Below, in pieces: positions 40,365 through 49,649 of a stretch of 58,399 bases of DNA. The position numbers and the translations under genes were made by a program. Within the stretch, counting starts at the first letter, position 1. Each line of letters begins with the position of its first letter. Under the pieces are notes generated by a model. The model saw only the letters and a list, made by a program, of their open reading frames with translations. It searched no databases and had not been told where the DNA came from. Source of the stretch: Cohnella thermotolerans DSM 17683 (lineage in GTDB: Bacteria > Bacillota > Bacilli > Paenibacillales > Paenibacillaceae); the NCBI RefSeq assembly GCF_000429825.1, contig NZ_AUCP01000041.1, positions 1 through 58,399 on the forward strand, in the 5' to 3' direction.

Positions 40365-41303
40365 ATGGAAGCATTGGCCTTGGAGCGCAAGGCGGAACAG
40401 AACCGCGAACTGCGCGAACGGCTCCTGCAGCTCAAGAAAGAGCGAAATGCCATCATTCTCGCCCATTATTACCAGCGCGACGAAATCCAGGAAGTGGCGG
40501 ATTTCCGCGGCGATTCGTTCCTGCTCGCGCAGAAGGCGGCGGCGACGGACGCGGACGTTATCGTTTTCTGCGGCGTGCATTTCATGGGGGAGAGCGCGAA
40601 GATTCTCGCCCCGAACAAAACCGTTCTCGTACCCGACGAACGCGCGGGCTGTCCGATGGCGGACATGGTCAACCCGGTCGGGCTGCGCGAGCTCAAAGCC
40701 AAGCACCCGAACGCCAAAGTCGTCACGTATATCAACTCTTCCGCCGACGTCAAGGCCGAGACCGACATTTGCTGCACCTCGTCCAATGCGATCAAGGTCG
40801 TCAACTCGGTCGATGCCGATGAAATCATCTGGTGTCCGGACAAAAACCTCGGGCATTACGTCTCGAAGTTTACCGACAAGAAGATGATCATCTGGGAAGG
40901 ATACTGCAACACGCATGACATGCTGACGGTGAAGGACGTTGTGGAGATGCGGGCCAAATACCCGAACGCGCAGTTCGTCGTTCACCCGGAGTGCCGACCG
41001 GAAGTCGTCGAGATGGCCGATTACGTCGGCAGCACGACCGGCATCTTGAAATATTGCAAGGAATCGGACTGCAAGGAATTTATCGTCGGAACGGAAGACG
41101 GTACCGGGTATCAGCTCCGTCTCGACAGTCCGGACAAAACGTTCCATTTCGCTTCGAAGTTTCTCGTCTGCCCCAACATGAAGGTGAACAATCTCAAAAA
41201 GGTCGTGCGGGCCCTTGAGACGATGCAACCGGAAATTTACGTTCCCGAAGACGTAGCCGATAAAGCCCGATTGTCGCTGGAGCGCATGCTGCAAGTGAAG
41301 TAG
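40365..41303 (+). CDS. nadA: Quinolinate synthase
   Basis: A 312-residue [4Fe-4S] enzyme that condenses iminoaspartate with dihydroxyacetone phosphate to quinolinate for NAD synthesis. The three cluster cysteines fall in ERAGCPMADMVNP (about residue 96), DICCTSSNAIKV (about 135) and FLVCPNMKVNNL (about 270). AIILAHYYQRDEIQEVADFR near the start is diagnostic. The start is ATG 40365 behind GGGAGGAGAG. It works with NadB and NadC encoded directly downstream. Confidence 0.97.
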   Translation: MEALALERKAEQNRELRERLLQLKKERNAIILAHYYQRDEIQEVADFRGDSFLLAQKAAATDADVIVFCGVHFMGESAKILAPNKTVLVPDERAGCPMADMVNPVGLRELKAKHPNAKVVTYINSSADVKAETDICCTSSNAIKVVNSVDADEIIWCPDKNLGHYVSKFTDKKMIIWEGYCNTHDMLTVKDVVEMRAKYPNAQFVVHPECRPEVVEMADYVGSTTGILKYCKESDCKEFIVGTEDGTGYQLRLDSPDKTFHFASKFLVCPNMKVNNLKKVVRALETMQPEIYVPEDVADKARLSLERMLQVK

Positions 41304-41337
41304 CATGCGCTACTCTCTTGGTTAGGAGTCTTCATTC

Positions 41338-42951
41338 ATGATCCCACGTTATTTGGTCGATTTTGAACTGGACGGGCTGCCCGCGGTCGAGACCGACGTC
41401 ATCGTGATCGGCGCCGGCATCGCCGGCCTGTTCACCGCGCTCAAAGCGAGCAAGAGCAACCGCGTTCTGATGATCACGAAGAAATCGTTGTTCGACAGCA
41501 ACACCCGCTATGCCCAAGGGGGAATCGCGGCCGTCATCTCCGACGAAGATTCGCCGGAGTTCCACCGGCAGGATACATTAGTCGCCGGTGCGGGGCTGTG
41601 CGATCCGGAAGCGGTCGACGTGCTCGTTCATGAAGGGCCCGAAGGCGTTCAGGCGCTCATTCGTTACGGCACGATGTTCGACGAGGAGGACGGGCATTTC
41701 GCGCTGACGAAGGAAGGCGCACACAGCCAGCGGCGCATTCTGCACGCCAACGGCGATGCGACCGGCTACGAGATCGTCCGTGCGCTCGCCCAGAAGGTGC
41801 AGGATAACTCCGTCATCGAACTGTGGGACGATCATTTCGTGCTGGACCTGCTGACGCAGGATGGCGTGTGCTACGGGGCGCTCGTGCAGAAGCCGAACGG
41901 CTCCCGCGTCGTCGTTCGCGGCAAAGCGACGATTCTGTGCACCGGCGGAACCGGCCAGCTCTACCGTTATACGACCAATCCCGAAGTGGCGACCGGAGAC
42001 GGCATCGCCATGGCTTACCGGGCGGGCGCGGTCATTCGGGATATGGAGTTTATACAGTTCCATCCGACGTCGCTCTGTTATCCGGGGGCGCCGAGATTTC
42101 TCATCTCGGAAGCCGTTCGGGGCGAAGGCGCCGTTCTACGGAATATCCGCGGGGAGCGGTTCATGGACAAATACCACCCGCAGCTGGAGCTGGCGCCGCG
42201 GGACGTGGTCGCCCGCGCCATCGTCAGCGAGATGGAAGCGACCAAATCGACCTACGTTTACATCGATATTACCCACGAAACGCCCGAGCTTATCAAGCGC
42301 CGTTTTCCGACCATCTATGAATATTGCCTGACCTACGGACTCGACATGACGACCGACTGGATTCCTGTTGCGCCCGCGGCTCACTATATGATGGGAGGTG
42401 TGCGCACCGATCTGCACGGGGAGACGAATATCAAGCGGCTGTTCGCCTGCGGGGAAGTGTCCTCGACCGGCGTTCACGGCGCGAACCGGCTGGCGAGCAA
42501 TTCGTTGTCGGAGGCGATCGTGTTCGGCAAGCGCATCGTGGATCGGATCAATACGCTGCCTTCCTTGACGGGGCCGCTGTCGATCGGCTTCCAGAACGGC
42601 CGCACCCATCCGCCGATGGGCACGATTGTCGAGCGCAGGCTGAAGCTGCAGAAGACGATGGTTCGTTACGTCGGCCTGCGACGCGATTCGCAGGGGCTGC
42701 ACAAAGGGCTGGAGGAGCTGAAGCGGCAGCTCCCGCTGCTCCAGTCGCATCTGACCAAGAAGGAAGAGCTCGAATTCGCGAACCTGCTGACCTGCGCGCT
42801 GCTGACTACGGAAGCGGCCCTGTCCCGCGAAGAGAGCCGGGGCGCTCATTACCGCGAGGATTTCCCGGAACGGGATGATAGAAACTGGCGGAAGCATACC
42901 CTGTTGCAAAGGGAAAAAGCGATTGGCGAGGAGGTCGTCGGCCATGTTTGA
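41338..42951 (+). CDS. nadB: L-aspartate oxidase
   Basis: A 537-residue flavoprotein that oxidises L-aspartate to iminoaspartate for NadA. The FAD-binding GxGxxG is VIVIGAGIAGLFTALKA (about residues 21-37). Active-site regions are RYAQGGIAAVIS, EFIQFHPTSLCYPGAPRFLI, APAAHYMMGGVRTDLHGET and GEVSSTGVHGANRLASNSLS. The C-terminal succinate dehydrogenase-like helical domain is present. The 3' end overlaps nadC by 8 bases. Confidence 0.97.
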   Translation: MIPRYLVDFELDGLPAVETDVIVIGAGIAGLFTALKASKSNRVLMITKKSLFDSNTRYAQGGIAAVISDEDSPEFHRQDTLVAGAGLCDPEAVDVLVHEGPEGVQALIRYGTMFDEEDGHFALTKEGAHSQRRILHANGDATGYEIVRALAQKVQDNSVIELWDDHFVLDLLTQDGVCYGALVQKPNGSRVVVRGKATILCTGGTGQLYRYTTNPEVATGDGIAMAYRAGAVIRDMEFIQFHPTSLCYPGAPRFLISEAVRGEGAVLRNIRGERFMDKYHPQLELAPRDVVARAIVSEMEATKSTYVYIDITHETPELIKRRFPTIYEYCLTYGLDMTTDWIPVAPAAHYMMGGVRTDLHGETNIKRLFACGEVSSTGVHGANRLASNSLSEAIVFGKRIVDRINTLPSLTGPLSIGFQNGRTHPPMGTIVERRLKLQKTMVRYVGLRRDSQGLHKGLEELKRQLPLLQSHLTKKEELEFANLLTCALLTTEAALSREESRGAHYREDFPERDDRNWRKHTLLQREKAIGEEVVGHV

Positions 42952-43843
42952 ACGAGAGAGCGACTGGAACATCGGCGGCCCGGCCGTCGAGGCCGTACGC
43001 GCGCAAATTCGCGCCTGGCTGCAGGAAGATATCGGCAGCGGCGACGTCACGACGATGGCCACGGTGCCGGAAGATCATCAATCCCGGGGCATTATCCATG
43101 CGAAAGCGTCGGGGATTGTCGCGGGGATGCCGCTGATGCGGATGGTTTTCGGCGTGGTTGACGCTTCCCTGAAGATCGAATCGCAGGTTTCGGACGGCGA
43201 CTTCGTGGAGAAGGGCAAGGTTCTTGCTGTCGTGGAAGGGTCCACGCACAGCATTCTGACGGGCGAGCGGCTGGCGCTCAACCTGCTGCAGCGGCTGTCC
43301 GGCATCGCGACCGTGACGCGGGCCTTCGTCGAAGCCGCCGAAGGCTTCCCGGCGCGAATCGCGGACACGCGCAAGACGACGCCGGGACACCGGACGCTGG
43401 AGAAATACGCGGTTCGGATCGGCGGAGGGTCGAACCATCGGTTCGGCTTGTATGATGCAGTCATGATCAAGGACAACCATATCAAGGCGGCGGGGGGGAT
43501 CGCAGCCGCCGTCGCGGCAGCCAAACGCCGCGTGCCTCATACAATGAAGATCGAAGTGGAGGCGGAATCGCTGGCGCAAGCCGAAGAAGGGGCGCGGGCC
43601 GGCGCGGATATCGTCATGTTCGACAATATGTCGCCGGAGAGCATGAAGGAGGCGGTCGTCCGGCTTCGCGCGATCGCTCCGCACGTGCTGCTTGAAGCCT
43701 CCGGCGGCATGCGCGTCGAGCGCGTGCGCGAGGTGGCGTCGACCGGCGTCGACATTATCTCCGTCGGCAGCTTGACCCATTCGTTCCAGGCCCTCGACAT
43801 CAGTCTCGACCTGAACGCCAAGAAAGAGGGGGAGCCGTCGTGA
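42944..43843 (+). CDS. nadC: Nicotinate-nucleotide pyrophosphorylase (carboxylating)
   Basis: A 299-residue enzyme that converts quinolinate and PRPP to nicotinate mononucleotide. Motifs are [60 protein letters not shown] and [20 protein letters not shown]. Frames are open upstream, but GAGGAGGT and homologue length select ATG 42944, overlapping nadB. The stop overlaps coaX by 4 bases, so nadA-B-C and coaX look like one operon. Confidence 0.97.
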   Translation: MFERESDWNIGGPAVEAVRAQIRAWLQEDIGSGDVTTMATVPEDHQSRGIIHAKASGIVAGMPLMRMVFGVVDASLKIESQVSDGDFVEKGKVLAVVEGSTHSILTGERLALNLLQRLSGIATVTRAFVEAAEGFPARIADTRKTTPGHRTLEKYAVRIGGGSNHRFGLYDAVMIKDNHIKAAGGIAAAVAAAKRRVPHTMKIEVEAESLAQAEEGARAGADIVMFDNMSPESMKEAVVRLRAIAPHVLLEASGGMRVERVREVASTGVDIISVGSLTHSFQALDISLDLNAKKEGEPS

Positions 43844-44610
43844 TTCTAGTCGTCGATGTCGGGAATACCAACATTGTGCTCGGTTTGTACGACGGCCGGA
43901 TTCTGAAGCAGCATTGGCGGCTCAGCACGAATCGGTCCGCCACCGTGGACGAGTACGGCATTTTGCTGACTAATTTGTTCCATATCGCGGGCGTCAAAGC
44001 CCAGGACATCGAAGGCGTCATTCTGTCCAGCGTCGTCCCTCCGCTCATGCCCACGCTGGAGCAGCTGTTCGTGAAGTACGCCGGGCACGAGCCCATGGTC
44101 GTCGGCCCCGGCATCAAGACGGGGCTTAATCTTCGTTACGAGAATCCGAAAGAGATCGGCGCCGACCGGATCGTCAACGCCGTCGCCGGCCTCGAGCGCT
44201 ATGGGGCGCCGCTGGTCATTGTCGACTTCGGCACGGCCACGACATTCGACTATATCGATCCGACGGGCGCCTACCTCGGCGGCGTTATTATGCCCGGCAT
44301 CGGCATCTCCGCGGAGGCGCTGTACCAGCGGGCTTCCAAGCTTCCGCGCATCGAGCTGAGCAAGCCGCGCCACGTCATCGGCCGCAACACGGTGGCGGCG
44401 ATGCAATCGGGGATTATTTACGGCTACGCCGGTCAGGTGGACGGCATCGTCGACCGCATCCGCAAGGAGCATCAGGTCGATCCGAAAGTGATCGCCACCG
44501 GAGGGCTGGCCCGGCTGATCGCGGACGAGACGGAGACGATCGACGAGGTCGACGACATGCTGACGCTCGAAGGGCTGCGTATAATTTACGAGCGCAACGT
44601 TGACCGATAA
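43840..44610 (+). CDS. coaX: Type III pantothenate kinase
   Basis: A 256-residue CoaX that phosphorylates pantothenate, the first step of CoA synthesis. The ASKHA-type phosphate motif is [16 protein letters not shown] (residues 3-18); [17 protein letters not shown] and [15 protein letters not shown] are further hallmarks. The start is GTG 43840 in a GTGA overlap with nadC, behind AGAGGGGGAG. B. subtilis has coaX in the same position but without the nad genes before it. Confidence 0.96.
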   Translation: MILVVDVGNTNIVLGLYDGRILKQHWRLSTNRSATVDEYGILLTNLFHIAGVKAQDIEGVILSSVVPPLMPTLEQLFVKYAGHEPMVVGPGIKTGLNLRYENPKEIGADRIVNAVAGLERYGAPLVIVDFGTATTFDYIDPTGAYLGGVIMPGIGISAEALYQRASKLPRIELSKPRHVIGRNTVAAMQSGIIYGYAGQVDGIVDRIRKEHQVDPKVIATGGLARLIADETETIDEVDDMLTLEGLRIIYERNVDR

Positions 44611-44722
44611 TAGAAGAGGCGGCTGCGTCCGGTGCTTCGCTTTGCTGTCGCAAAATGCCGGGGCTTCACCGCCTGTTCCATAAGCCGGCCGAAGGGATAA
44701 AACGAAAAGGAGCTTTAAACGG

Positions 44723-45604
44723 ATGAACGATCAATTGGTGCGGGGAACCGCATGGAACGGCAGCATCCGCGTGTTCGCCGCTCGCACGACGGCGCTTGTC
44801 GGGGAGCTGCAGCGCAGGCACGACACGTATCCGACCGCGACTGCGGCACTCGGCCGGTCGGCCACCGCGGCCGCCATGATGGGCTTTATGCTCAAGGGCG
44901 ACGAGAAGCTGACGGTGCAGGTCAAGGGAGACGGACCGCTCGGGCAAATCGTCATCGACGCGAACGCGAAGGCGGAAGTCCGCGGGTACGTCGAAGAGCC
45001 GCACGTGCATCTTCCCAGCAACGAGCACGGCAAGCTGGATGTGGCGGGCGCCGTCGGGCGTTCGGGTTATTTGCATGTCATTAAGGACCTGGGCCTCAAG
45101 GAACCTTACCGCGGAAGCGTGCCTCTGATTTCCGGGGAGCTCGGGGAGGATTTTACGTACTATTTCGCCTTGTCGGAGCAGACGCCGTCGGCCGTCGGCC
45201 TGGGCGTTCTCGTCGATACCGACAATTCCGTCCTGCACGCGGGCGGCTTCATCGTGCAAGTGATGCCGGGCATCGAGGAATCCCAGCTCGTCCGGCTGGA
45301 GAATGCGGTAGCGGCGATGCCTCACGTCACGGCGCTTCTCGATCAGGGAGAGACGCCCGACAGCATTCTTCGCTTTCTGGTCGGAGACGATCTGGTCATC
45401 CACGAGACGATCGAACCGAAGTTCGTCTGCCAATGCTCCCAGGAACGCGTTGAACGAACGCTGATCAGCATGGGAGCCGAGGAGCTTCGCAGACTGATCG
45501 AAGAGGACGGCGAGGCGGAAGTGCAATGCCATTTCTGCAACGAAAAATACCGGTTCGGACGAGACCAGCTGTCGGAACTGCTGGAGAGGGCGGCTTCCAA
45601 GTGA
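44723..45604 (+). CDS. hslO: Redox-regulated chaperone Hsp33
   Basis: A 293-residue Hsp33. The N-terminal substrate-binding domain starts MNDQLVRGTAWNGSIRVFAA. The C-terminal zinc/redox switch has CQC (about residues 237-239) and CHFC (about 269-272), the CxC-x27-32-CxxC arrangement that forms disulfides on oxidation and activates the chaperone. Shine-Dalgarno AAAAGGAG. Position between coaX and a SurA-like lipoprotein is as in B. subtilis (yacC). Confidence 0.96.
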   Translation: MNDQLVRGTAWNGSIRVFAARTTALVGELQRRHDTYPTATAALGRSATAAAMMGFMLKGDEKLTVQVKGDGPLGQIVIDANAKAEVRGYVEEPHVHLPSNEHGKLDVAGAVGRSGYLHVIKDLGLKEPYRGSVPLISGELGEDFTYYFALSEQTPSAVGLGVLVDTDNSVLHAGGFIVQVMPGIEESQLVRLENAVAAMPHVTALLDQGETPDSILRFLVGDDLVIHETIEPKFVCQCSQERVERTLISMGAEELRRLIEEDGEAEVQCHFCNEKYRFGRDQLSELLERAASK

Positions 45605-45611
45605 TTAGGGG

Positions 45612-46592
45612 ATGATGAAGGAGATGAGGCGAACGAAACGGCGGTACGGGCCGATCGTTCTGCTCGCCCTTATGTGCATGTTGATCGGCGAGGCGGGCTG
45701 CACGTCCGGGCCGGCGACGAAGGCAAGCCCCGGGCCGGGCGCCACAAAAGGAGGGCTGCCTCCCGGCGCGCCTACCGGGAACGGCGACGAGACGGTCGCG
45801 ACCGTCGGAGGAGAGTCGATTACGAGAGGGCAGCTCGTCGATCAATTGCTCGCGAATTACGGCCCGCAGACGTTGCGGACGCTGATGCTGCGCATTGCAG
45901 TCGAGAAGGAAGCGGAAGCAAAGGGGATATCGATAACGGACGAAGAAGTGGAGCAGGAACTGCGCCGAATGAGCGAGGGGTATGACAGCGAAGAGCAGTT
46001 CTATGCTTCGATGCGCGAGCAGCTCGGGATGGACCGGGATGAGGTGCGCAGAGACGCCAAGTATCGCCTCCAGCTTGAACAGCTGGCGACTCTTCAGGTC
46101 GAGGTGCCGGAGGAAGAGATTGAACGGTATATCAAGGAGCATCCGGACGAGTTTGGTCCCCGGACCGAGCTTCGGTTGTCCCACATTGTGGCGGCGAAGC
46201 GTTCGGACGCCGAGCAAATCGTGCATCGGCTCGAGGAAGGGGAAGACTTCGAGGAGCTGGCCCGGGAGAAATCGACCGACGAATTCACCTCGGAGAACGG
46301 CGGAGACATGGGGTGGGTGGACGCGGACGATCCGCTGACGGATGCCGCTTTGCTCAAAGCCGCCGTCGCTCTCGACGTCGGACAGACGGCCGGCCCGGTA
46401 AGAACGGCAAGCGGTTACGAGATCGTGAAGCTGACGGGCCGGAATACGGAAGCGGGGATGGACGCGGAGGCGGCCAAACGCGAAGCCCGCAGGCAGCTGG
46501 CGCTGGATAAGGCCGTTCCGATGGCGGATTTGGAGCAATCGTTGTTGGAGAAATACGGAGCGCAAATTAGCGATCCGTCGCTGAAATCGTAA
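45612..46592 (+). CDS. SurA/PrsA-type peptidyl-prolyl isomerase lipoprotein (YacD-like)
   Basis: A 326-residue exported protein with a basic start, hydrophobic segment and a candidate lipobox ending in GEAGC (Cys about residue 30; Glu at -3 is atypical). A Pro/Gly-rich linker, a SurA-N helical domain (RGQLVDQLLANYGPQTLRTL) and a parvulin domain (ELRLSHIVAAKRSDAEQIVH, TSENGGDMGWVDADDPLTDA) follow. It is the positional equivalent of B. subtilis yacD. The start is uncertain: ATG 45612, 45615 and 45624 all lie close to AGGGG/AAGGAG, probably coupled to the hslO stop. Confidence 0.85.
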   Translation: MMKEMRRTKRRYGPIVLLALMCMLIGEAGCTSGPATKASPGPGATKGGLPPGAPTGNGDETVATVGGESITRGQLVDQLLANYGPQTLRTLMLRIAVEKEAEAKGISITDEEVEQELRRMSEGYDSEEQFYASMREQLGMDRDEVRRDAKYRLQLEQLATLQVEVPEEEIERYIKEHPDEFGPRTELRLSHIVAAKRSDAEQIVHRLEEGEDFEELAREKSTDEFTSENGGDMGWVDADDPLTDAALLKAAVALDVGQTAGPVRTASGYEIVKLTGRNTEAGMDAEAAKREARRQLALDKAVPMADLEQSLLEKYGAQISDPSLKS

Positions 46593-46706
46593 GCGCAAAC
46601 GCTTGGGTGGCGAGGGGATGCCGGAGGTGCAGGCGGCCTCGGAGAAGACGGGAACGAATAGGCTCTTTATGGCGCTTTTATTAGCCGGTTCTTTGCCGAC
46701 CAGCTA

Positions 46707-46735
46707 TTGACAATCTTCCTTCCGGTTGATAAGAT
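46707..46735 (+). promoter_or_regulatory. Sigma-A promoter of cysK
   Basis: TTGACA (46707-46712), a 17-base spacer and TAAGAT (46730-46735) with an extended TGn (46727-46729). Confidence 0.7.
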
Positions 46736-46750
46736 GAAAGAAGATGAATA

Positions 46751-46767
46751 CCGACTGAATTAGTCGG
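46751..46767. promoter_or_regulatory. Inverted repeat at the cysK transcription start, candidate operator
   Basis: CCGACT (46751-46756) and AGTCGG (46762-46767) flank GAATT, just downstream of the predicted start. cysK is controlled by CymR in B. subtilis, but I cannot match this repeat firmly to a CymR site. Confidence 0.4.
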
Positions 46768-46820
46768 ATTAACGCAGCCGAGCGGCGAAGACCGCTCCAT
46801 TATTGGGAGGGAATTCTGTC

Positions 46821-47759
46821 ATGCCAAAGATTGTACAGAACGTCACCGATCTGATCGGGGATACGCCGCTCGTCCGGTTGAACCGCATCGTTCCGGAAGG
46901 AAGCGCGGAAATCTACGTGAAGCTTGAGTACCAAAACCCCGGTTCCAGCGTTAAGGACCGGATTGCCATTAGCATGATCGAAGTTGCCGAGAAGGAAGGC
47001 AAGCTGAAGCCGGGCGACACGATCGTCGAACCGACGAGCGGCAACACCGGCATCGGCCTGGCGATGGTCGCCGCCGCCAAGGGCTATCGGGCGATCCTCG
47101 TGATGCCGGAGACGATGAGCTTGGAACGCCGCAACCTGCTTCGTGCATACGGCGCGGAACTCGTTCTGACGCCGGGTTCGGAAGGCATGAACGGTGCGGT
47201 CAAGAAGGCGGAAGAGCTTGCCGCCGAGAACCCGAGCTATTTCCTTCCGCAACAGTTCAAGAATCAGGCCAATGTGAAAATTCACCGCGAGACGACCGGC
47301 CCGGAAATCGTGGAAGCGATCAACTCCTACGACGGCAAGCTGGACGCGTTCGTAGCCGGCATCGGCACGGGCGGCACGATCACCGGCGCCGGCGAAGTGC
47401 TGAAGAAGAACTTCCCGAACATCAAGATCGTTGCGGTAGAGCCTGCGGCTTCCCCGATTCTGTCGGGCGGCAAGCCGGGCCCGCACAAGATTCAAGGGAT
47501 CGGCGCGAACTTTATTCCGGAAATTTTGAATCGCGAAATTTACGATCAAGTCATTACGGTCGAGAACGAAGAAGCGTTCGAAACCGCGCGCACCGTTGCC
47601 AAGAAGGAAGGCCTTCTTGTGGGCATCTCCTCCGGCGCGGCTATCTTCGCGGCCTTGAAGGTCGCCAAGGAACTGGGTGCCGGCAAGCGCGTCGTGGCGG
47701 TCGTTCCGTCCAACGGCGAGCGCTACCTGAGCACGCCGCTGTTCAACTTCGAGAACTAA
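46821..47759 (+). CDS. cysK: Cysteine synthase (O-acetylserine sulfhydrylase)
   Basis: A 312-residue fold-type II PLP enzyme that forms cysteine from O-acetylserine and sulfide. The PLP lysine is in [15 protein letters not shown] (about residue 43), the substrate loop is [13 protein letters not shown], and the phosphate-binding glycines are [12 protein letters not shown]. Upstream in-frame codons exist, but GGGAGGGAA (46805-46813) selects ATG 46821. Own promoter; a terminator-like hairpin follows. Confidence 0.97.
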   Translation: MPKIVQNVTDLIGDTPLVRLNRIVPEGSAEIYVKLEYQNPGSSVKDRIAISMIEVAEKEGKLKPGDTIVEPTSGNTGIGLAMVAAAKGYRAILVMPETMSLERRNLLRAYGAELVLTPGSEGMNGAVKKAEELAAENPSYFLPQQFKNQANVKIHRETTGPEIVEAINSYDGKLDAFVAGIGTGGTITGAGEVLKKNFPNIKIVAVEPAASPILSGGKPGPHKIQGIGANFIPEILNREIYDQVITVENEEAFETARTVAKKEGLLVGISSGAAIFAALKVAKELGAGKRVVAVVPSNGERYLSTPLFNFEN

Positions 47760-47784
47760 TCGCTACAATAATAATCATAGCATC

Positions 47785-47818
47785 GCAAGCAAACCCGATC
47801 CGTGCGGATCGGGCTTGC
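47785..47818. terminator. Hairpin between cysK and the convergent Rieske gene
   Basis: CCCGATCC (47794-47801) pairs with GGATCGGG (47806-47813) around GTGC, extended by GCAAG/CTTGC after a CAAA bulge. No good U-tract on the plus strand; the minus strand reads GGGTTTGCTTG. Likely a weak bidirectional terminator. Confidence 0.55.
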
Positions 47819-47984
47819 TGCGTTTAGTCCGTTCGCAAAGGGCGATAGGTAGCGAATCGCTGCTAAAGGCGGTCGTCCGCTCCTCCCAATCCGGCTTAGC
47901 GCGATATTGCAGTGAATCGCTCCTTGCTTGGCCGTCGTGAGGTCCCCCGCGCAACCTGTGCCCGCCCGAGCGTGCCCCTCAACG

Positions 47985-49496
47985 CTAGTTCAGCCGCTCC
48001 AGGTTTTTCTTGGCGGGACCTTCGATCACTTCGCCGCGATACGTGTAGCGGGAGCCGTGACACGGGCAGTCCCACGTTCGGTCGCCGTCGTTCCACTCCA
48101 CCTCGCAGCCCATGTGCCGGCACGTCGTATCCACGACAATCAGCTCGCCGTCCGGCCCCCGGTAGGCGCCGGCCTTGCGCCCGTCTACGCGCACGAGCCC
48201 GCCTTCGTCCGGTCCCAGATCCTCCGGCTTGCGGCGCAGCCACTCCAGCTTGCCGCGGATGAGTTGTCCGGCGACGTTGACGTTCTGCGACACGAGCGTC
48301 TTCAGATCCGGGTCGGCATGGAAGCGCGAGGGATCGTACAAGTCCGCGTACCGGTTGCCGCGGCCGACAATCAAATCCGTAAGGAGATGCGCCGCCACGA
48401 CGGAGGTCGTCATCCCCCATTTGCGGAAGCCGGTCGCGACGTAAATATGCTTTTTGCCGCCGGACACAGGCCCGATGTACGGCATCTTGTCCGTCGCCTC
48501 GAAATCCTGGGCCGACCATCGGTAGACGATGTCCGTGGCCCCGAATTCCGTCCGCGCGAACGCCTCCAGCGCTTCGTAATGGCGGAAGCCCGGCTCGCTC
48601 TGGCCGACCTTGTGCGATTCCCCGCCGATCAGCAGCAGCTTCTCGCCGCCGTACGTGATCGTTCGAACCGAACGATTCGGTTTTTCCGCACTGATGTACA
48701 TGCCTTTGGGCAGCTCGCCCGGGGCGCGAACCGCGATGGCGTACGAGCTTTCGGCATGGAGCCGGGCAAAGTAGAAGCCGCTGTCGGGAATCGGAAAGTG
48801 GGAGCAGGACACGGCGTCCCGGCAATCGATTCGCCGTCCGTCCGCTGTCGTCACCGTCACCGATCCGCCGTTCTCCTCGACTTTGTCGATCGTCGTATTT
48901 TCAAAAATCCTTCCGCCAAGCTTTACGAATTGCTCCGTCAGATGCTTCAAATACGGCACCGGATGGAACCGGGCCTGGTTGTGCATGACGACCGCCAGCC
49001 TTGCAGGTACCGGAATCGCAAGTTTCTCCTCCAGAGCCCCGGGGATGCCCAATCTTTTGTAGGCTTCGTATTCCTTCTCGACGGAAGCGATCTTGGACTC
49101 CGCATTCGTATAGACGTAAGCATCCTCTTCCACGAGATCGCAGTCGATGTTCGCCTCTTCCGCCAATTGCCGAATGAACGCCAGCCCTTCCATGTTCGCT
49201 TCGTAATACCGCTTCGCCCGCTCTTCGCCGAAATGGGCGATATACTCGTCATAAATCAAGTCGTGCTGGGCGGTGAGTTTGGCGGTCGTATACCCCGTTG
49301 TGCCACCCAGCAGCTTGCCGGCTGTCGCCAGGACGACGGATTTCCCTTCCTTGGCCAGCAAATAGGCGGTCGTCAGACCGGCGATGCCTCCGCCGACAAT
49401 GGCGACGTCCGCTTCCAAATCCTTCTCCAGCTTCCCGTAGGACGGCATCCCGACGGTTGCCAGCCAATAGGATTCCGGATAAGTAGGCAATCCCAT
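47985..49496 (-). CDS. FAD-dependent oxidoreductase with C-terminal Rieske [2Fe-2S] domain (YhfW-like)
   Basis: A 503-residue protein. The N-terminal DAO-type FAD domain carries VAIVGGGIAGLTTAYLLAKE (about residues 31-50); the motif around GGTTGYTTAKLTAQHD is typical of this subfamily. The C-terminal ~80 residues are a Rieske domain with CRHMGCEVEW (CxH) and CPCHGSRYTY (CxxH), binding one [2Fe-2S] cluster. It resembles B. subtilis YhfW, whose substrate is unknown. GGAGGAAG on the minus strand precedes the ATG. It is the only long minus-strand gene here, inserted between cysK and pabB. Confidence 0.9.
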   Translation of the reverse strand: MGLPTYPESYWLATVGMPSYGKLEKDLEADVAIVGGGIAGLTTAYLLAKEGKSVVLATAGKLLGGTTGYTTAKLTAQHDLIYDEYIAHFGEERAKRYYEANMEGLAFIRQLAEEANIDCDLVEEDAYVYTNAESKIASVEKEYEAYKRLGIPGALEEKLAIPVPARLAVVMHNQARFHPVPYLKHLTEQFVKLGGRIFENTTIDKVEENGGSVTVTTADGRRIDCRDAVSCSHFPIPDSGFYFARLHAESSYAIAVRAPGELPKGMYISAEKPNRSVRTITYGGEKLLLIGGESHKVGQSEPGFRHYEALEAFARTEFGATDIVYRWSAQDFEATDKMPYIGPVSGGKKHIYVATGFRKWGMTTSVVAAHLLTDLIVGRGNRYADLYDPSRFHADPDLKTLVSQNVNVAGQLIRGKLEWLRRKPEDLGPDEGGLVRVDGRKAGAYRGPDGELIVVDTTCRHMGCEVEWNDGDRTWDCPCHGSRYTYRGEVIEGPAKKNLERLN

Positions 49497-49580
49497 AACG
49501 CGCTTCCTCCATTGTTCTCCGTCTTTTCATGGTTATTATTTCTAATCGATGAAACAGTATGCAGCCTATGGGATTTCGGA

Positions 49581-49609
49581 TTGGTGCCCGGGCCATTATT
49601 CGTTATAAT
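49581..49609 (+). promoter_or_regulatory. Sigma-A promoter of the folate operon
   Basis: TTGGTG (49581-49586), a 17-base spacer and TATAAT (49604-49609). Confidence 0.6.
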
Positions 49610-49649
49610 AAGAAAAATGCTTGGAACGGAGTCGTTCGGGAGGATTGGC

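Noticed and set aside
46588..46602. Catabolite-responsive element-like sequence after the second foldase gene
   Set aside because: It has two mismatches to the consensus and lies at a gene end rather than at a promoter. It is more simply a short AAGCG/CGCTT hairpin.
47928..49616. Plus-strand open frame of about 560 codons preceding and fused to pabB
   Set aside because: It is the reverse-strand shadow of the Rieske oxidoreductase. The real pabB start (GTG 49650) has its own promoter and Shine-Dalgarno.
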